Shown here piece by piece: positions 16,428 to 25,611 of a stretch of DNA of 64,000 nt (the stretch's first letter is position 1; each line of letters begins with the position of its first letter). The position numbers were made by a program, and so were the translations under genes. The stretch comes from Helicobacter canis (GTDB taxonomy: Bacteria > Campylobacterota > Campylobacteria > Campylobacterales > Helicobacteraceae): the NCBI RefSeq assembly GCF_900451095.1, contig NZ_UGHV01000001.1, forward strand, positions 2,008,973-2,072,972, read 5' to 3'. The notes beneath the pieces were generated by a model. It saw only the letters and a list, made by a program, of their open reading frames with translations, had not been told where the DNA came from and made no database searches.

Positions 16428-17456
16428 CTAGCCTTGTGCTTGGAGAGCAGTAAGTGCTACTACGCCGACAATATCAAGTGCGCTGCACCCTCTTGAGAGA
16501 TCATTGATAGGAGCTGCCATACCCTGTGAGATGGGTCCATAGGCTTCAGCCTTGGCAAATCGCTGCACGAGCTTGTAGCCGATATTGCCCGCATCAAGAT
16601 CGGGGAAAACAAGCACATTTGCCCTGCCTGCGACATTTGAGCCTTTTGCCTTAGAAGCCCCTACGCTTGGGACAATGGCGGCATCAAGCTGCAGCTCGCC
16701 ATCAATGGCAATATCTGGGGCAAGCTCTTTGGCGATTTTGGTCGCTTCAACAACCTTGCTTACATCATCGTGCTTGGCACTGCCGTAAGTGGAGTGGCTA
16801 AGCATAGCGACATAGGGCGTGGCTTTGATGACAGATTGAAAGCTTTTCGCGCTAGAGATAGCGATATGGGCTAGCTCATTTGGCGTGGGGTTTTGGCACA
16901 ATCCACAATCAGAAAAGACTAGAATCCCATTTTCCCCATAAGTGTTATCAGGCATTACCATCACAAAAAAGCTCGATACAATCGCCGCATCTTTTGCCGT
17001 GCCTACAATCTGCAATGCCGCACGCAGCACATCAGAAGTCGCGTGGATCGCGCCTGCTACCATACCATCTGCCCGCCCAGATTTCACCAACGCCGCGCCG
17101 AAATACAGCTTATCCCCGCGCAAAAGCTCGCGTGCTTTGGTCGCGTCCATCCCCTTGCGCCCTCGCAGCTCGACAAAAAGCGCGATGAACTCTTCTAGCA
17201 GACTTGATTCTCTAGGGTTTATGAAAGTGGCTTTTTCAAGGTGGGCTAGTGCCTGCTCCTGTGAAATATCTGCTAGCTTTAGCTCCCTAGCCTTAGCTAG
17301 GATCTCATCTCTATCGCCTAGCAAAATAATGTCTGCAAAGTCTTCTTTAAGCACCAAAATCGCCGCTTCTATCGTGCGCACATCGCTTGTCTCTGGCAGG
17401 ACTATGGTCTTTTTGCTCGCTTTTGCCTTTGCTTTGATTTCTTCTATAAAGCTCAT
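16428..17456 (-). CDS. pta: Phosphate acetyltransferase
   Basis: 342 residues, the length of the short Pta form without the regulatory N-terminal domain. It interconverts acetyl-CoA and acetyl phosphate. Family blocks seen: SGRADGMVAGAIH, FSDCGLCQNPTPNELA, MLSHSTYGSAKHDD, DGELQLDAAIVPSV, and NVLVFPDLDAGNIGYKLVQR. Usually paired with ackA, which is not in this window. RBS GGAGA lies upstream of the ATG. Confidence 0.95.
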   Translation of the reverse strand: MSFIEEIKAKAKASKKTIVLPETSDVRTIEAAILVLKEDFADIILLGDRDEILAKARELKLADISQEQALAHLEKATFINPRESSLLEEFIALFVELRGRKGMDATKARELLRGDKLYFGAALVKSGRADGMVAGAIHATSDVLRAALQIVGTAKDAAIVSSFFVMVMPDNTYGENGILVFSDCGLCQNPTPNELAHIAISSAKSFQSVIKATPYVAMLSHSTYGSAKHDDVSKVVEATKIAKELAPDIAIDGELQLDAAIVPSVGASKAKGSNVAGRANVLVFPDLDAGNIGYKLVQRFAKAEAYGPISQGMAAPINDLSRGCSALDIVGVVALTALQAQG

Positions 17457-17556
17457 TTTCTCTCCTTTGTGTAAGTGGATTATTTAATCTTAAGCAAAGT
17501 TGCTTAAAGCCACTTATTTTTACACGCAAATTCTCCTAAGCTTTTCTTATTGTAAC

Positions 17557-20500
17557 TTAGAATCTAACTTTATAGATACGATCTTGGGACTCTCTCAAAT
17601 CTCTCTCTTCTTGTATCCCAAAGGGTATGGGATAGATTCTAGCTCCCTTGCTGGCAAATGTCTCTAAGAGATCTTGCAGCGTGTCTTCTTCTACGAAATA
17701 GCCATCAAGATAGAGAATATCGCCTGTGTGGAAGTGGCGTTGGACTAGCTCTGGCACACCTATGCGTAAAAACTCCGCCCTAGGCTTACATCCATAGACC
17801 TCATACTGCCGCTGCTTTGTAGTCATTGCCGTGTGTAAATCGATGATATAGATTCTAGGGTTTATGCTGGATTTCTTGGCTTCATTGCTAGAATCCTGCG
17901 TGATGAAGGCAAATTTCGCGCGTGCATTATCGCCTACGCCAATGGGTTGGATTTTATGATCTAGCAGACTTATGCTAAGTGCGCATACGCCAAAGGCGAT
18001 TAAGTAGCTTGCCTGTGCCCCTGCTAGTCTCCTAGCTACAAGCACGATCCCCACGCTACACAATGCCAGCATAAAGGCATAGGTCGCATAGATAGCGTAT
18101 TTGGGGTAGTAGATAGGGCGCACAAAGCTAGCGATAAATGGCAGCAGCACGCCAAGGGTGATTACAATCGCGCAAAAGTTTAGGAAGCGGTTTTTGAGCA
18201 AAGGCGTTAGCATAAATAGCACGAGAAAGACAAATGCCCCGCTAGAGCTGCCAAAGGCTTGGGGCAGAAACTGCAGCAGCCCATTAAGCGATGGGGCTGG
18301 GATCCAAGTATTAAAGCTTGTATTGCTTAGGGCTTGCGTGTAGGCAGTGATAGCAAAAAACGGCACCAAAGAGCTAGCGATAAGCATATCTAGCAGTAGT
18401 AGTGCTACAAGTCTTCTGCGCTTTTGATTGCTGCTAAGCTCTGTGGCTTGCCATAGCCAAATAGCACTTGCGATAAAGCCAGCTGCTATCATCACCGCGC
18501 CAAAGTAGTGTGTATTGCACACCATAGCTCCAAGTAGCACATAGCCTAGCGCGTTTGAGAGTTTGGGATTTTTAAGAAAATGCAGCAAGAAGTAAAACAC
18601 AAGCGGCAGTAGTGCTAGCTCTAGCACATAGCCTCGCACCTCGTGGGCTGCGCCGATGGCGACAAAGGATATAGCATAGAAAAACGCCCCTATTAGTGGT
18701 GTGGGCGTTGGCTTTTGCGCTTGCGGCGATTCAGCTTTTAGCGAAAAATGTGGGAGCGGCGAAAAATCCCTGCAGTCATTACCGCTAAGGTAACTCCCTT
18801 GTGATTTTCCTTGCAGCCCACATTTTTCATCTAAAATCTTAGAATCGCTTGGGCTTTTACTAGAATCTAGGTTTGCTCGTGCTTGCGGCGTGCTGAGAAT
18901 TTCTGCGTTTTTTCTGTCATTGCGAGCAAGCGCGGTAGCGGTTGCGTGGCAATCCATACTAGATTCTAGTTTGTCTTTGTGGATTACTAAAGAAACTGCG
19001 GCTGCGCCTTGTTTTGCCTCGCCTTTGGCTCGCAATAATGGAGAAATGGCAGTGCCGCTAGAATCTACCTTTTGTAAAAAAGTGGATTCTAGTGCTTCTC
19101 TATTTTGTGCTTTCTTAGAATCCGCTTGCGCGGATATGGATTGCCACGCTTTGCGGAGCAAAGCTCGCAATGACGATGAAGCGGAGTTTTCACGCCCAGC
19201 CCCTTTTTCTTCTTCTAAGATTCTAGGAATTGCGGTGGTGCTAGTGGGGCTTTTTGTGGATTTTAGGGCAGAGCTAGACTTGTGGTCTGCGGTTGCCTTA
19301 AAACAAGAGACACCGCTCGGCGTTAGCCGATGTTTCTTTAGAAAATCCACAAAATCGCTGCTATGATTACCCAAAGCCGAATTTTCACAAGCGTGGTCGC
19401 GTAGAAGCAAGTAAATCCCCCCCACCCCCATCGTGCCGATCACCACACTAAGCCCCCTAGCCGCCGCGCTTGTGTAGCCAAAGCAATGTAGCCAAAGTTT
19501 GAGCAAAAAATTATAAAAAGGCGGATTCCCCGGATCGTTAAACACACTTGAGAAATCCCCATCAGGGTAGCCTACAACGCCCACAGAGTAGAGCTCATCG
19601 CCCCAAAGTCCAAAGCTATCATAATGATAAAGCCGCAAGATTAAGGCAAGTAAAAGTAGCAAGACAAGCACGCCTAGCTCTTGATATGTGCGAGCTGGGA
19701 TTTTGCCCTTTGGGTGCGTGGGCTTTAGCGCGATGAATGTCCAAACACACATAAGCCATAGCAACAAAAATGGCGGCGAGAGAAAATAATATAGCCAGCC
19801 AAGAAAGGTGCAGGGGGATTTGTAGAGGTTTAGGATCTCGCTAGTGGCGTTGAGCTTGTAAGTAGATAGATCTAGGGTGATGTCTGTCGCCCTAGAATCC
19901 GCATTTGTATTTTCGGCTGTTTTTTCAAAAGTGGATTCTAGTGCTTCTCTATTTTGTGCTTTCTTAGAATCCGCTTGCGCGGATATGGATTGCCACGACA
20001 CTGCTGGCGCAGTGTCTCGCAATGACGATGAAGCGGTAGTGCTAGAATCTAAGATTCTAGGAGTTGCGGTGGTGCTTTCGTAGCTTTTGGTAAATTTTGG
20101 GGGCGAGACTAGACTAGAGGTCTGCGAGCCTCCAAAATTTGCCAAATCTAGGGAATGATTACCCAAGACCGAATCTCTAGGGATATAGAAGCTCTCACTC
20201 CCCATAGCTAGAGCAACAAACGCAATCTTCTCCATATCACTTGCATTTGCCCTAAGCTTTAGGCTAGTGAGTGGGGCAGTGATGGCGTTTCTAGCTAGGG
20301 CGCAGATATGCGAGCTAGAATCTGGCTTTTTAGATTCTAAGGGGCGCGTGTGGGCATAGTCTGTAATGGTGTAGAATCTAAAAGGCTCTTGTGTTTTGTC
20401 ATAATCTAGGGCGATTTTATTGGTGCTAGCAAGTAGCTCGTAGGCTTCACAGGGGGATTGTGTGGCTATGGTGATATGTGTGGGGGCAAAGGCATTTGGC

Positions 20501-20598
20501 ATATTGGCATAAGATTTGGTGTAGATGGGCTTAAGCACGATGATAGCAGCAGCTATGATAAGGCAGAAAACAAAGTAGGCTTGTGGTGTTAGTCGCAT
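17557..20598 (-). CDS. Polytopic GT39/ArnT-like glycosyltransferase with repeat inserts
   Basis: 1013 residues. Many membrane segments and the GLWGDELYSVGVVGYPDG loop near residue 330 (acidic DE after the first luminal helix) are typical of GT-C enzymes of the PMT/ArnT type, which take sugars from polyprenyl phosphate in the periplasm. PPFYNFLLKLW and GAAHEVRGYVLELALLP are further family-like blocks. Two in-frame stretches (about residues 137-243 and 403-632) have no homology and consist of repeat families A-D. Without them the protein would be about 680 residues. It overlaps gtrA by 10 bases and is last in the GT2-gtrA-GT39 operon. Target glycan unknown. Confidence 0.8.
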   Translation of the reverse strand: MRLTPQAYFVFCLIIAAAIIVLKPIYTKSYANMPNAFAPTHITIATQSPCEAYELLASTNKIALDYDKTQEPFRFYTITDYAHTRPLESKKPDSSSHICALARNAITAPLTSLKLRANASDMEKIAFVALAMGSESFYIPRDSVLGNHSLDLANFGGSQTSSLVSPPKFTKSYESTTATPRILDSSTTASSSLRDTAPAVSWQSISAQADSKKAQNREALESTFEKTAENTNADSRATDITLDLSTYKLNATSEILNLYKSPCTFLGWLYYFLSPPFLLLWLMCVWTFIALKPTHPKGKIPARTYQELGVLVLLLLLALILRLYHYDSFGLWGDELYSVGVVGYPDGDFSSVFNDPGNPPFYNFLLKLWLHCFGYTSAAARGLSVVIGTMGVGGIYLLLRDHACENSALGNHSSDFVDFLKKHRLTPSGVSCFKATADHKSSSALKSTKSPTSTTAIPRILEEEKGAGRENSASSSLRALLRKAWQSISAQADSKKAQNREALESTFLQKVDSSGTAISPLLRAKGEAKQGAAAVSLVIHKDKLESSMDCHATATALARNDRKNAEILSTPQARANLDSSKSPSDSKILDEKCGLQGKSQGSYLSGNDCRDFSPLPHFSLKAESPQAQKPTPTPLIGAFFYAISFVAIGAAHEVRGYVLELALLPLVFYFLLHFLKNPKLSNALGYVLLGAMVCNTHYFGAVMIAAGFIASAIWLWQATELSSNQKRRRLVALLLLDMLIASSLVPFFAITAYTQALSNTSFNTWIPAPSLNGLLQFLPQAFGSSSGAFVFLVLFMLTPLLKNRFLNFCAIVITLGVLLPFIASFVRPIYYPKYAIYATYAFMLALCSVGIVLVARRLAGAQASYLIAFGVCALSISLLDHKIQPIGVGDNARAKFAFITQDSSNEAKKSSINPRIYIIDLHTAMTTKQRQYEVYGCKPRAEFLRIGVPELVQRHFHTGDILYLDGYFVEEDTLQDLLETFASKGARIYPIPFGIQEERDLRESQDRIYKVRF
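18700..19390 (-). repeat. Second repeat mosaic inside the GT39 gene
   Basis: Holds a D unit at about 18730-18846 (arms GAAAAATGTGGG/CCCACATTTTTC around GCAGTCATTACCGCTAAGGT), B hairpins, A palindromes and a C unit (19300-19346). The D unit is the closest match I see to the 16S intervening sequence at 63606-63839. Open in the GT39 frame. Confidence 0.8.
19870..20190 (-). repeat. First repeat mosaic inside the GT39 gene
   Basis: A and B elements (B inner stem GACACTGC/GCAGTGTC at about 19990-20025) and a D-like unit with GAGACTAGACTAGAGGTCTG (about 20103-20122), a core also present on the opposite strand of the 23S intervening sequence. Confidence 0.75.
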
Positions 20599-21026
20599 TG
20601 AGACTCCTTATAGATGAGAAATTTGGCAAAGAGAAAGTTGCTAATAAATGCGCAAATAATGCCAAGGGCTTGGAAGCACAGCAAGAGATGTCGCCTAAGT
20701 GCGCTAGGATCTTGTGCATTAGGGCTAAGGGTGTTTAAAAGCGGCTCTAGCAGGAGATTTTGACACAGAGCTAGCACGAAAAGATTGATACAAAGCCCAA
20801 AGAGATTTGCCCCCACATAGCTTAGATACGCGCGCCATTTTAGGCTATGCTTAAAGGTGATAAAGCTATTTAGCACATAGTTTTGGCTCACCGCTAGACC
20901 AAAGCACAAGCAGGCATTGAGCAAATACTGCACATTAAAAAAATCAAGCACAAAAAAGCAGGCAAGATTGCTCAAAGCCCCAAGCCCACCGATAAAGCCA
21001 AAGGAGATAAGCTCTCTCACTTGCAC
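20589..21026 (-). CDS. gtrA: GtrA-family membrane protein
   Basis: 145 residues with four membrane segments. FGFIGGLGALSNLACF at the N-terminus and NYVLNSFITFKH in the second helix are the GtrA family hallmarks. GtrA-like proteins are thought to flip polyprenyl-phosphate-linked sugars across the inner membrane. It sits between a polyprenyl-phosphate sugar synthase (GT2) and a GT-C enzyme, overlapping each by 10 bases, so the three probably act in sequence. Confidence 0.88.
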   Translation of the reverse strand: MQVRELISFGFIGGLGALSNLACFFVLDFFNVQYLLNACLCFGLAVSQNYVLNSFITFKHSLKWRAYLSYVGANLFGLCINLFVLALCQNLLLEPLLNTLSPNAQDPSALRRHLLLCFQALGIICAFISNFLFAKFLIYKESQCD

Positions 21027-22661
21027 GCCTTTTTAGAGGTAGCTTTGGCTCTCTTGTGAGTGCGCAAAAATGGCGTGCGCCATAGGGCTTCTAGCACGAT
21101 AGCCCTGCTCATTTTGGACTTGCCAGCTACGCGGTCTTCAAAGATTATAGGTAGCTCAAGGAGTCTTAGCCCAGCTTTGTAGGCGCGGTATTTCATCTCG
21201 ATTTGGAAGCAGTAGCCGCTAGATTTTATGCTGTGCAGATTGATCGCGCTCAAAGCGCGTGCGGAGTAGGCATTAAAGCCTCCGGTAAAGTCCATAACCC
21301 TAGCCCCAAGCCAGAGCCTAGCATACAAAGAGCCAAAGCGTGAAAGGATCTTGCGCCCTAGCCCCCAGCCTAGCACGCCGCCGCCGATGATGTTGCGCGA
21401 GTTTATCACCACTTCAAAATGGGGGAGATTAGCTAGAGTCTGGGCGAGATAGCGCGGGTGGTGGGAGAAGTCGGCATCCATTTGGATAAAGTGTGAGTAT
21501 CCGCTTTTCAGTCCCCACGAAAAGCCATCGATATACGCGCTTGCTAGCCCTAGCTTGCCCGATCGCTTTAGGAGGTGGAGATGGGGGTAGGTGTGGGTGA
21601 GAGAGTTTAAGATCTCTTGCGTGCCATCGGTGGAATTATCATCAATCACTAGGGCGTGGATCTCTGGGAAGCGTGAGAAGATCTCGCATAAGAGTGCGGC
21701 GATGTTGTTGGACTCGTTGTAGGTGGGGATGCAGATGAGGGGTTTGGGCGTTTTGGCTTCTTTGGAGGATTTAGCTTTGCGAAGTGAAGTTTCTTTAGAA
21801 AACAAGGGATACCGCTCGCCGTTAGGCGATGTTTCTTTAGAAATCCTAGAATCCTTTGCTAGCTCGCTTAGATTTGTGGCGGTGCTAGAATCCGCGTTTT
21901 TACTTGTGGCGTTGTTTTTAAAAGTGGATTCTAGTGAAAAGGCGTTTTTATCGTCATTGCGAGCGGTGTTAGCCGCGTGGCAATCCACAGATTCTGCGCT
22001 AGCAGAATTAACTACCCTAGAATCCACTTTTGTATTTTTGGCTGTTTTTTCACAAGTGGATTCTAATGCTTCTCTATTTTGTGCTTTCTTAGAATCCGCT
22101 TGCGCGGATATGGATTGCCACGCTTTGCGGAGCAAAGCTCGCAATGACAAAAAATGGGCTTGCTTTGTAGAATCCACTTTTTTGCTTTTTTGTGCGGTGT
22201 TTTCAAAAGTGGATTCTAGGTTTTGTGTCTTTGTTTGTGTGGATTGCCACGCCACTGCTGGCGCAGTGTCTCGCAATGACAGAAAATAGGCGTTGCTCTT
22301 AGAATCGTGGCTTTGCGTAAAAGTGGATTCTAGGGGTTGGGTGGTTTTTGTGATTTGTGTTTCAGTGCCGATTTTGGATTCTAGGATTTTTGAGCTAGAA
22401 TCGGCGTTTTGTGAGTTTGGTGGTGTAGAGTCGCTCGCGGTTGGGTTTGTAATTTCAGTGCCGCTTTGGGATTCTAGGATTGTAGATGAGAAATCGCCGC
22501 TTTCAAGGCGTGGGCGAAGGGATTTATCTAGGCGATAATGAGCAAGCCCACGCCGCAGAATCGGTGATTTATCGCTACAAGCCGAATCCCTCCGCAAAAA
22601 GCCTATGCGCCTAAGTCCCCCCCCCCCCCCGTGAAAGCGGACTATTACCTACTCTTCCCAT
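21017..22661 (-). CDS. GT2 polyprenyl-phosphate sugar synthase (DPM1/GtrB-like), phase OFF
   Basis: The catalytic domain covers the last ~240 residues: ICIPTYNESNNIAALL, DDNSTDGT, QMDADFSHHPRYL and the FTGGFNAYSARAL segment, all typical of dolichol/polyprenol-phosphate mannosyl- or glucosyltransferases. About 285 residues before it are repeat sequence. The open frame reaches only to a TTG at 22597 that has no RBS. A better start is ATG 22661 with AAAGGA upstream, but a G14 tract (22617-22630) puts it one base out of frame; G13 or G16 would restore one continuous frame without stops. So the current allele looks OFF. First gene of the GT2-gtrA-GT39 operon. Confidence 0.78.
21742..22597 (-). repeat. 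Repeat mosaic encoding the GT2 N-terminal extension
   Basis: From the plus strand: C unit 21790-21843, several A palindromes and B hairpins (inner stems GCGGTGTT/AGCCGC, GCTTTGC/GCAAAGC, ACTGC/GCAGT), and a reverse D unit 22468-22589. It is open for about 285 codons in the GT2 frame. Confidence 0.8.
22617..22630 (-). repeat. Poly-G/C tract (14) in the GT2 5' region
   Basis: Fourteen Cs on the plus strand, Gs in the sense of GT2, ten codons after the well-placed ATG at 22661. Distance from that ATG to the open frame is 3n+1, so one deletion switches the gene ON. Confidence 0.8.
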
Positions 22662-22715
22662 AACCATCCTTTGACATTCTGCCTTTAAAATCCTGCATCG
22701 GTGAGATGAGAGCGG

Positions 22716-22721
22716 ATTATA
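22716..22721 (-). promoter_or_regulatory. -10 box of the GT2-gtrA-GT39 operon
   Basis: TATAAT on the minus strand, 55 bases upstream of ATG 22661 and preceded by an AT-rich region. Confidence 0.5.
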
Positions 22722-22789
22722 CAGAAATTTTGCGCATTAGAGTAGTAGCAAAATAAGGCTTTTCAAAACACGATGATTTTCCAAATACA

Positions 22790-24043
22790 ATGACTTATGC
22801 ACCCCTTAGCAAATGGAGCACTGATGATGTATGGGCGTATTTAAGCACACATAAGCCTTTATGGGACAAGGATCATAGTGAGCTTTTTAAGCTCTATGCA
22901 AAGGCAATCAAAGAGAGTTTAAAATATGTTGTAAGCGTAGCAAATAGTGAGCTTATACAATCGCTCCAACACTATATGCAAACCTTGCAAGAATCTGTGC
23001 GTAATGATGATATAGATGGCTATAATAGGATTGTGAAAAAAGCAGAGGGAGACTTGCTAAAAAGCGTTATCGCACGACACAATGAAATAGGTGGTGATGA
23101 GAATAAGGCTGAGTCATTGTATAATTTCGTGCTTGATATTTTAGACAAGATTCCACAGGCAATGAATGCTAATAGCTTGCCAAAATCCTATATCCCTTAT
23201 AATAGAATCCACAATATTGAGACTTCTATCATATACGCACAGCACAGCACGCTAGCGACAAACATACACGAAGCGTATGATTTAAAAAAAAGATATAAAG
23301 ATGCTATTGATATGCTCAATGATTTAGACATTGATGAAGATAAAAAGGCACAACAAGAACATATAAAAGACCTTATAAAAGAGCGTAAAGATTTACTAAC
23401 GCAGGAAAATAACAAACTAACACAAGAGCAACAAAAAAAGCTAGAACTTAACATACAAATAGAATCCTTAGAGAAAGAAAAAGCCCTGCTTTATGGAAAG
23501 ATAAATACCGAGCGGATTATTAAAAAGCTTAACATCTTAGAATCCTTGCAACATATCATCACAGAGTATAAAGATCAACTTATAGAGACATTGCGAGATG
23601 AGTTATGTGAGGGGATAAAAGAGAGTTATAAGACATTGTTGCCAAATGATAATCTTGTATCTGTGGAAATGGGGCAGGATTTTGACATTACCCTAAAAGA
23701 TATTGATGGTAATGAAATTAGCGTGGCAAATCAAAGTAGTGGGCAAAAGCAGATTCTAGCTATTGCTATCTTTTGGACGCTAAGTAAGCTTTCTCACTCT
23801 ACAATACCACTCATTATTGACACGCCACTTGCACGCATAGATTCTACTAACCGCCAAAGAATCATACAACACTATTATGCTAAAGGTCATCAAGTGATAG
23901 TCCTGCCACATAATGGCGAAATGGGACTAAAAGAATATGAGTATGCAAAGCCCTATATTGCAGGGCTTTATAAGATTATCAATAGTGAAGATAGAGGGCA
24001 CGCGAAAATTAAAAGTGTGCAAGATTCTAATGAATTATTTTAG
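22790..24043 (+). CDS. DndC-DndD remnant fusion (phosphorothioation genes joined by deletion)
   Basis: 417 residues. The first ~38 match the middle of DndC, the PAPS-reductase-like sulfur-transfer protein: YAPLSKWSTDDVWAYL then DHSELFKLYAKA; the match extends a few codons upstream of the ATG before a stop. The rest matches the C-terminal half of DndD, an SMC/Rad50-like ATPase: a long coiled coil, then SSGQKQILAIAIFWTL (signature motif), LIIDTPLARIDS (Walker B/D-loop) and HQVIVLP. The catalytic part of DndC and the N-terminal Walker A of DndD are both missing, as expected from one internal deletion. AT-rich relative to its neighbours, so probably acquired. Unlikely to be functional. Confidence 0.75.
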   Translation: MTYAPLSKWSTDDVWAYLSTHKPLWDKDHSELFKLYAKAIKESLKYVVSVANSELIQSLQHYMQTLQESVRNDDIDGYNRIVKKAEGDLLKSVIARHNEIGGDENKAESLYNFVLDILDKIPQAMNANSLPKSYIPYNRIHNIETSIIYAQHSTLATNIHEAYDLKKRYKDAIDMLNDLDIDEDKKAQQEHIKDLIKERKDLLTQENNKLTQEQQKKLELNIQIESLEKEKALLYGKINTERIIKKLNILESLQHIITEYKDQLIETLRDELCEGIKESYKTLLPNDNLVSVEMGQDFDITLKDIDGNEISVANQSSGQKQILAIAIFWTLSKLSHSTIPLIIDTPLARIDSTNRQRIIQHYYAKGHQVIVLPHNGEMGLKEYEYAKPYIAGLYKIINSEDRGHAKIKSVQDSNELF

Positions 24044-24051
24044 GAGTGAAT

Positions 24052-25524
24052 ATGGCAGATTTTTACACAAATCAAACTGAAGAAAACCTCATCTATCGTG
24101 TGATAAAAGAGGGCTTAGGCTTTGAATCTGAAAGTGAGATTCCAAAATATCTTATCCTGCGTTTAGCCCTAGCCTTAGCGTTGCGATTAAAGCCTTTGCC
24201 GCTAGACTCACATATTTGGGCAGAAAAAACCCTAAATGGCGGTAAAGGTAAAGAATATCATTTAGAGCAGCTCACAGGCAAGGATAAAGATGAGAGTGAA
24301 GATATGGATCTTTTATATCGGGCTTTGCTTGCAGAAAAATTTCACGCCTATTTACAAGCTGATGTATTTAGCGATGATAAGGCTTATACTGATTTGCTTG
24401 GCAAAAATATCCAAAGGGGACTTTTTGAGATCTATCACTCGTGGAAAAATAATGACTGCTTTTATCAATGGTGCAAGGATAATTTAAGCTTGCATTTACA
24501 AAAAGAAGACTTTACGCAGTCTGGCACAGATTCTACAAATCCACAAGATTCTACACTTTTTACAGGGATAGAATCCTATTTTGCTAAATATAATATTGCC
24601 CTTACGCATTTAGAAACGCTTAATTCTTATAGGCATAGAATCTGCAAAGTTGAAGTAAAAGACCCACTTAAAATACAAAGCTTTGAAACACAGGCAAAAT
24701 ATCTTGATAAAGCCACTAAATTATCTAATGTGAAAATCACTTCTTGCAAGGGTTTAGCAAGGACCTATAATATTGAGGAAGAAAAAATAGATTCTGAGTG
24801 GAGCTATCCTAGCAAAACAGAGATTGAAAATGCTCTCTCTTTATTACAATCACAAGGACATAAACTGCCTATTTTTGCGGGATTTGATATAGAGAAAAAG
24901 CCTTTTTATTTTGACTTAGTAAAAGCAGTGCATTTAATTGTCGCAGGGAAAACAGGCAGCGGAAAAACGATATTACTGCAAAGCATAATACATTCTCTTT
25001 TATTGAGTAATAAAGCAGAAATTGTGGTGATAGACCCAAAACTTGGCATTGATTATCAAATTTTTGGCGATCAAATAAGGCTTATTACAGAGAGTGAAGA
25101 AGCGTGTGAGTTTTTAGATGATTTGATAGAAGAGATGAAAGAGCGAAATGAGCGTATGGTAACAGCAAAAGTAAGCGATATAGAATCACTTGGCTTGACA
25201 TATAAGATTGTTTTTGTTGAAGAGCTCAATTTTGTGATTAGGGATAATAAAGAGATTGAGAAAAAGCTTGCAAAAAATATGTTTATTGTGCGTCAAGCAG
25301 GGATTCACATCATACTTGGTATGCAAAATCCAGATTCTAAAAATCTAAGCAGTGATTTACGCAATAGTGCTAGTCGCATAGCTTTATGTGTGGCTAAGGC
25401 AGAAAACTCTAGGGTTATACTTGGTGAAAGTGGAGCTGAAAAGCTTAGTGGTAGGGGTGATATGCTAATCAAGCTAGATGGTGCAAGCAGCCCAAAACGC
25501 GTGTTTGGCGTAAAGTTTGCATAA
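24052..25524 (+). CDS. dndE: DndE-like domain fused to an FtsK/HerA-type ATPase
   Basis: 490 residues from ATG 24052 (AGGAG five bases upstream). Residues 1-140 resemble DndE: ILRLALALALRLKPLP, a GKGKEYHLEQLTG segment, and NIQRGLFEIYHSW. DndE binds nicked DNA in phosphorothioate modification. The rest is a RecA-fold DNA translocase: Walker A AGKTGSGKTILLQSI near residue 303, Walker B IVFVEELNFVI, and MQNPDSKNLSSDLRNSASRI resembling FtsK/SpoIIIE. It follows the dndC-dndD fusion by 8 bases. Without intact DndC it cannot complete the modification pathway, unless other genes lie elsewhere. Confidence 0.65.
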   Translation: MADFYTNQTEENLIYRVIKEGLGFESESEIPKYLILRLALALALRLKPLPLDSHIWAEKTLNGGKGKEYHLEQLTGKDKDESEDMDLLYRALLAEKFHAYLQADVFSDDKAYTDLLGKNIQRGLFEIYHSWKNNDCFYQWCKDNLSLHLQKEDFTQSGTDSTNPQDSTLFTGIESYFAKYNIALTHLETLNSYRHRICKVEVKDPLKIQSFETQAKYLDKATKLSNVKITSCKGLARTYNIEEEKIDSEWSYPSKTEIENALSLLQSQGHKLPIFAGFDIEKKPFYFDLVKAVHLIVAGKTGSGKTILLQSIIHSLLLSNKAEIVVIDPKLGIDYQIFGDQIRLITESEEACEFLDDLIEEMKERNERMVTAKVSDIESLGLTYKIVFVEELNFVIRDNKEIEKKLAKNMFIVRQAGIHIILGMQNPDSKNLSSDLRNSASRIALCVAKAENSRVILGESGAEKLSGRGDMLIKLDGASSPKRVFGVKFA

Positions 25525-25611
25525 GGCTAAGGATAATAGTCTTACTAGACTTCCGTATCCCAAAGCTTCCACGCTAGATCCACACCCCCTGCCTTCTAGC
25601 CCCACGCTACC

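Noticed and set aside
18700..22600. CRISPR array suggested by many similar short repeats
   Set aside because: Repeats differ in family, orientation and spacing, there are no regular unique spacers, and no cas genes are present.
22790..24043. A novel intact DndC-DndD bifunctional enzyme
   Set aside because: The catalytic part of DndC and the Walker A half of DndD are absent, so a deletion scar is more likely than a designed fusion.
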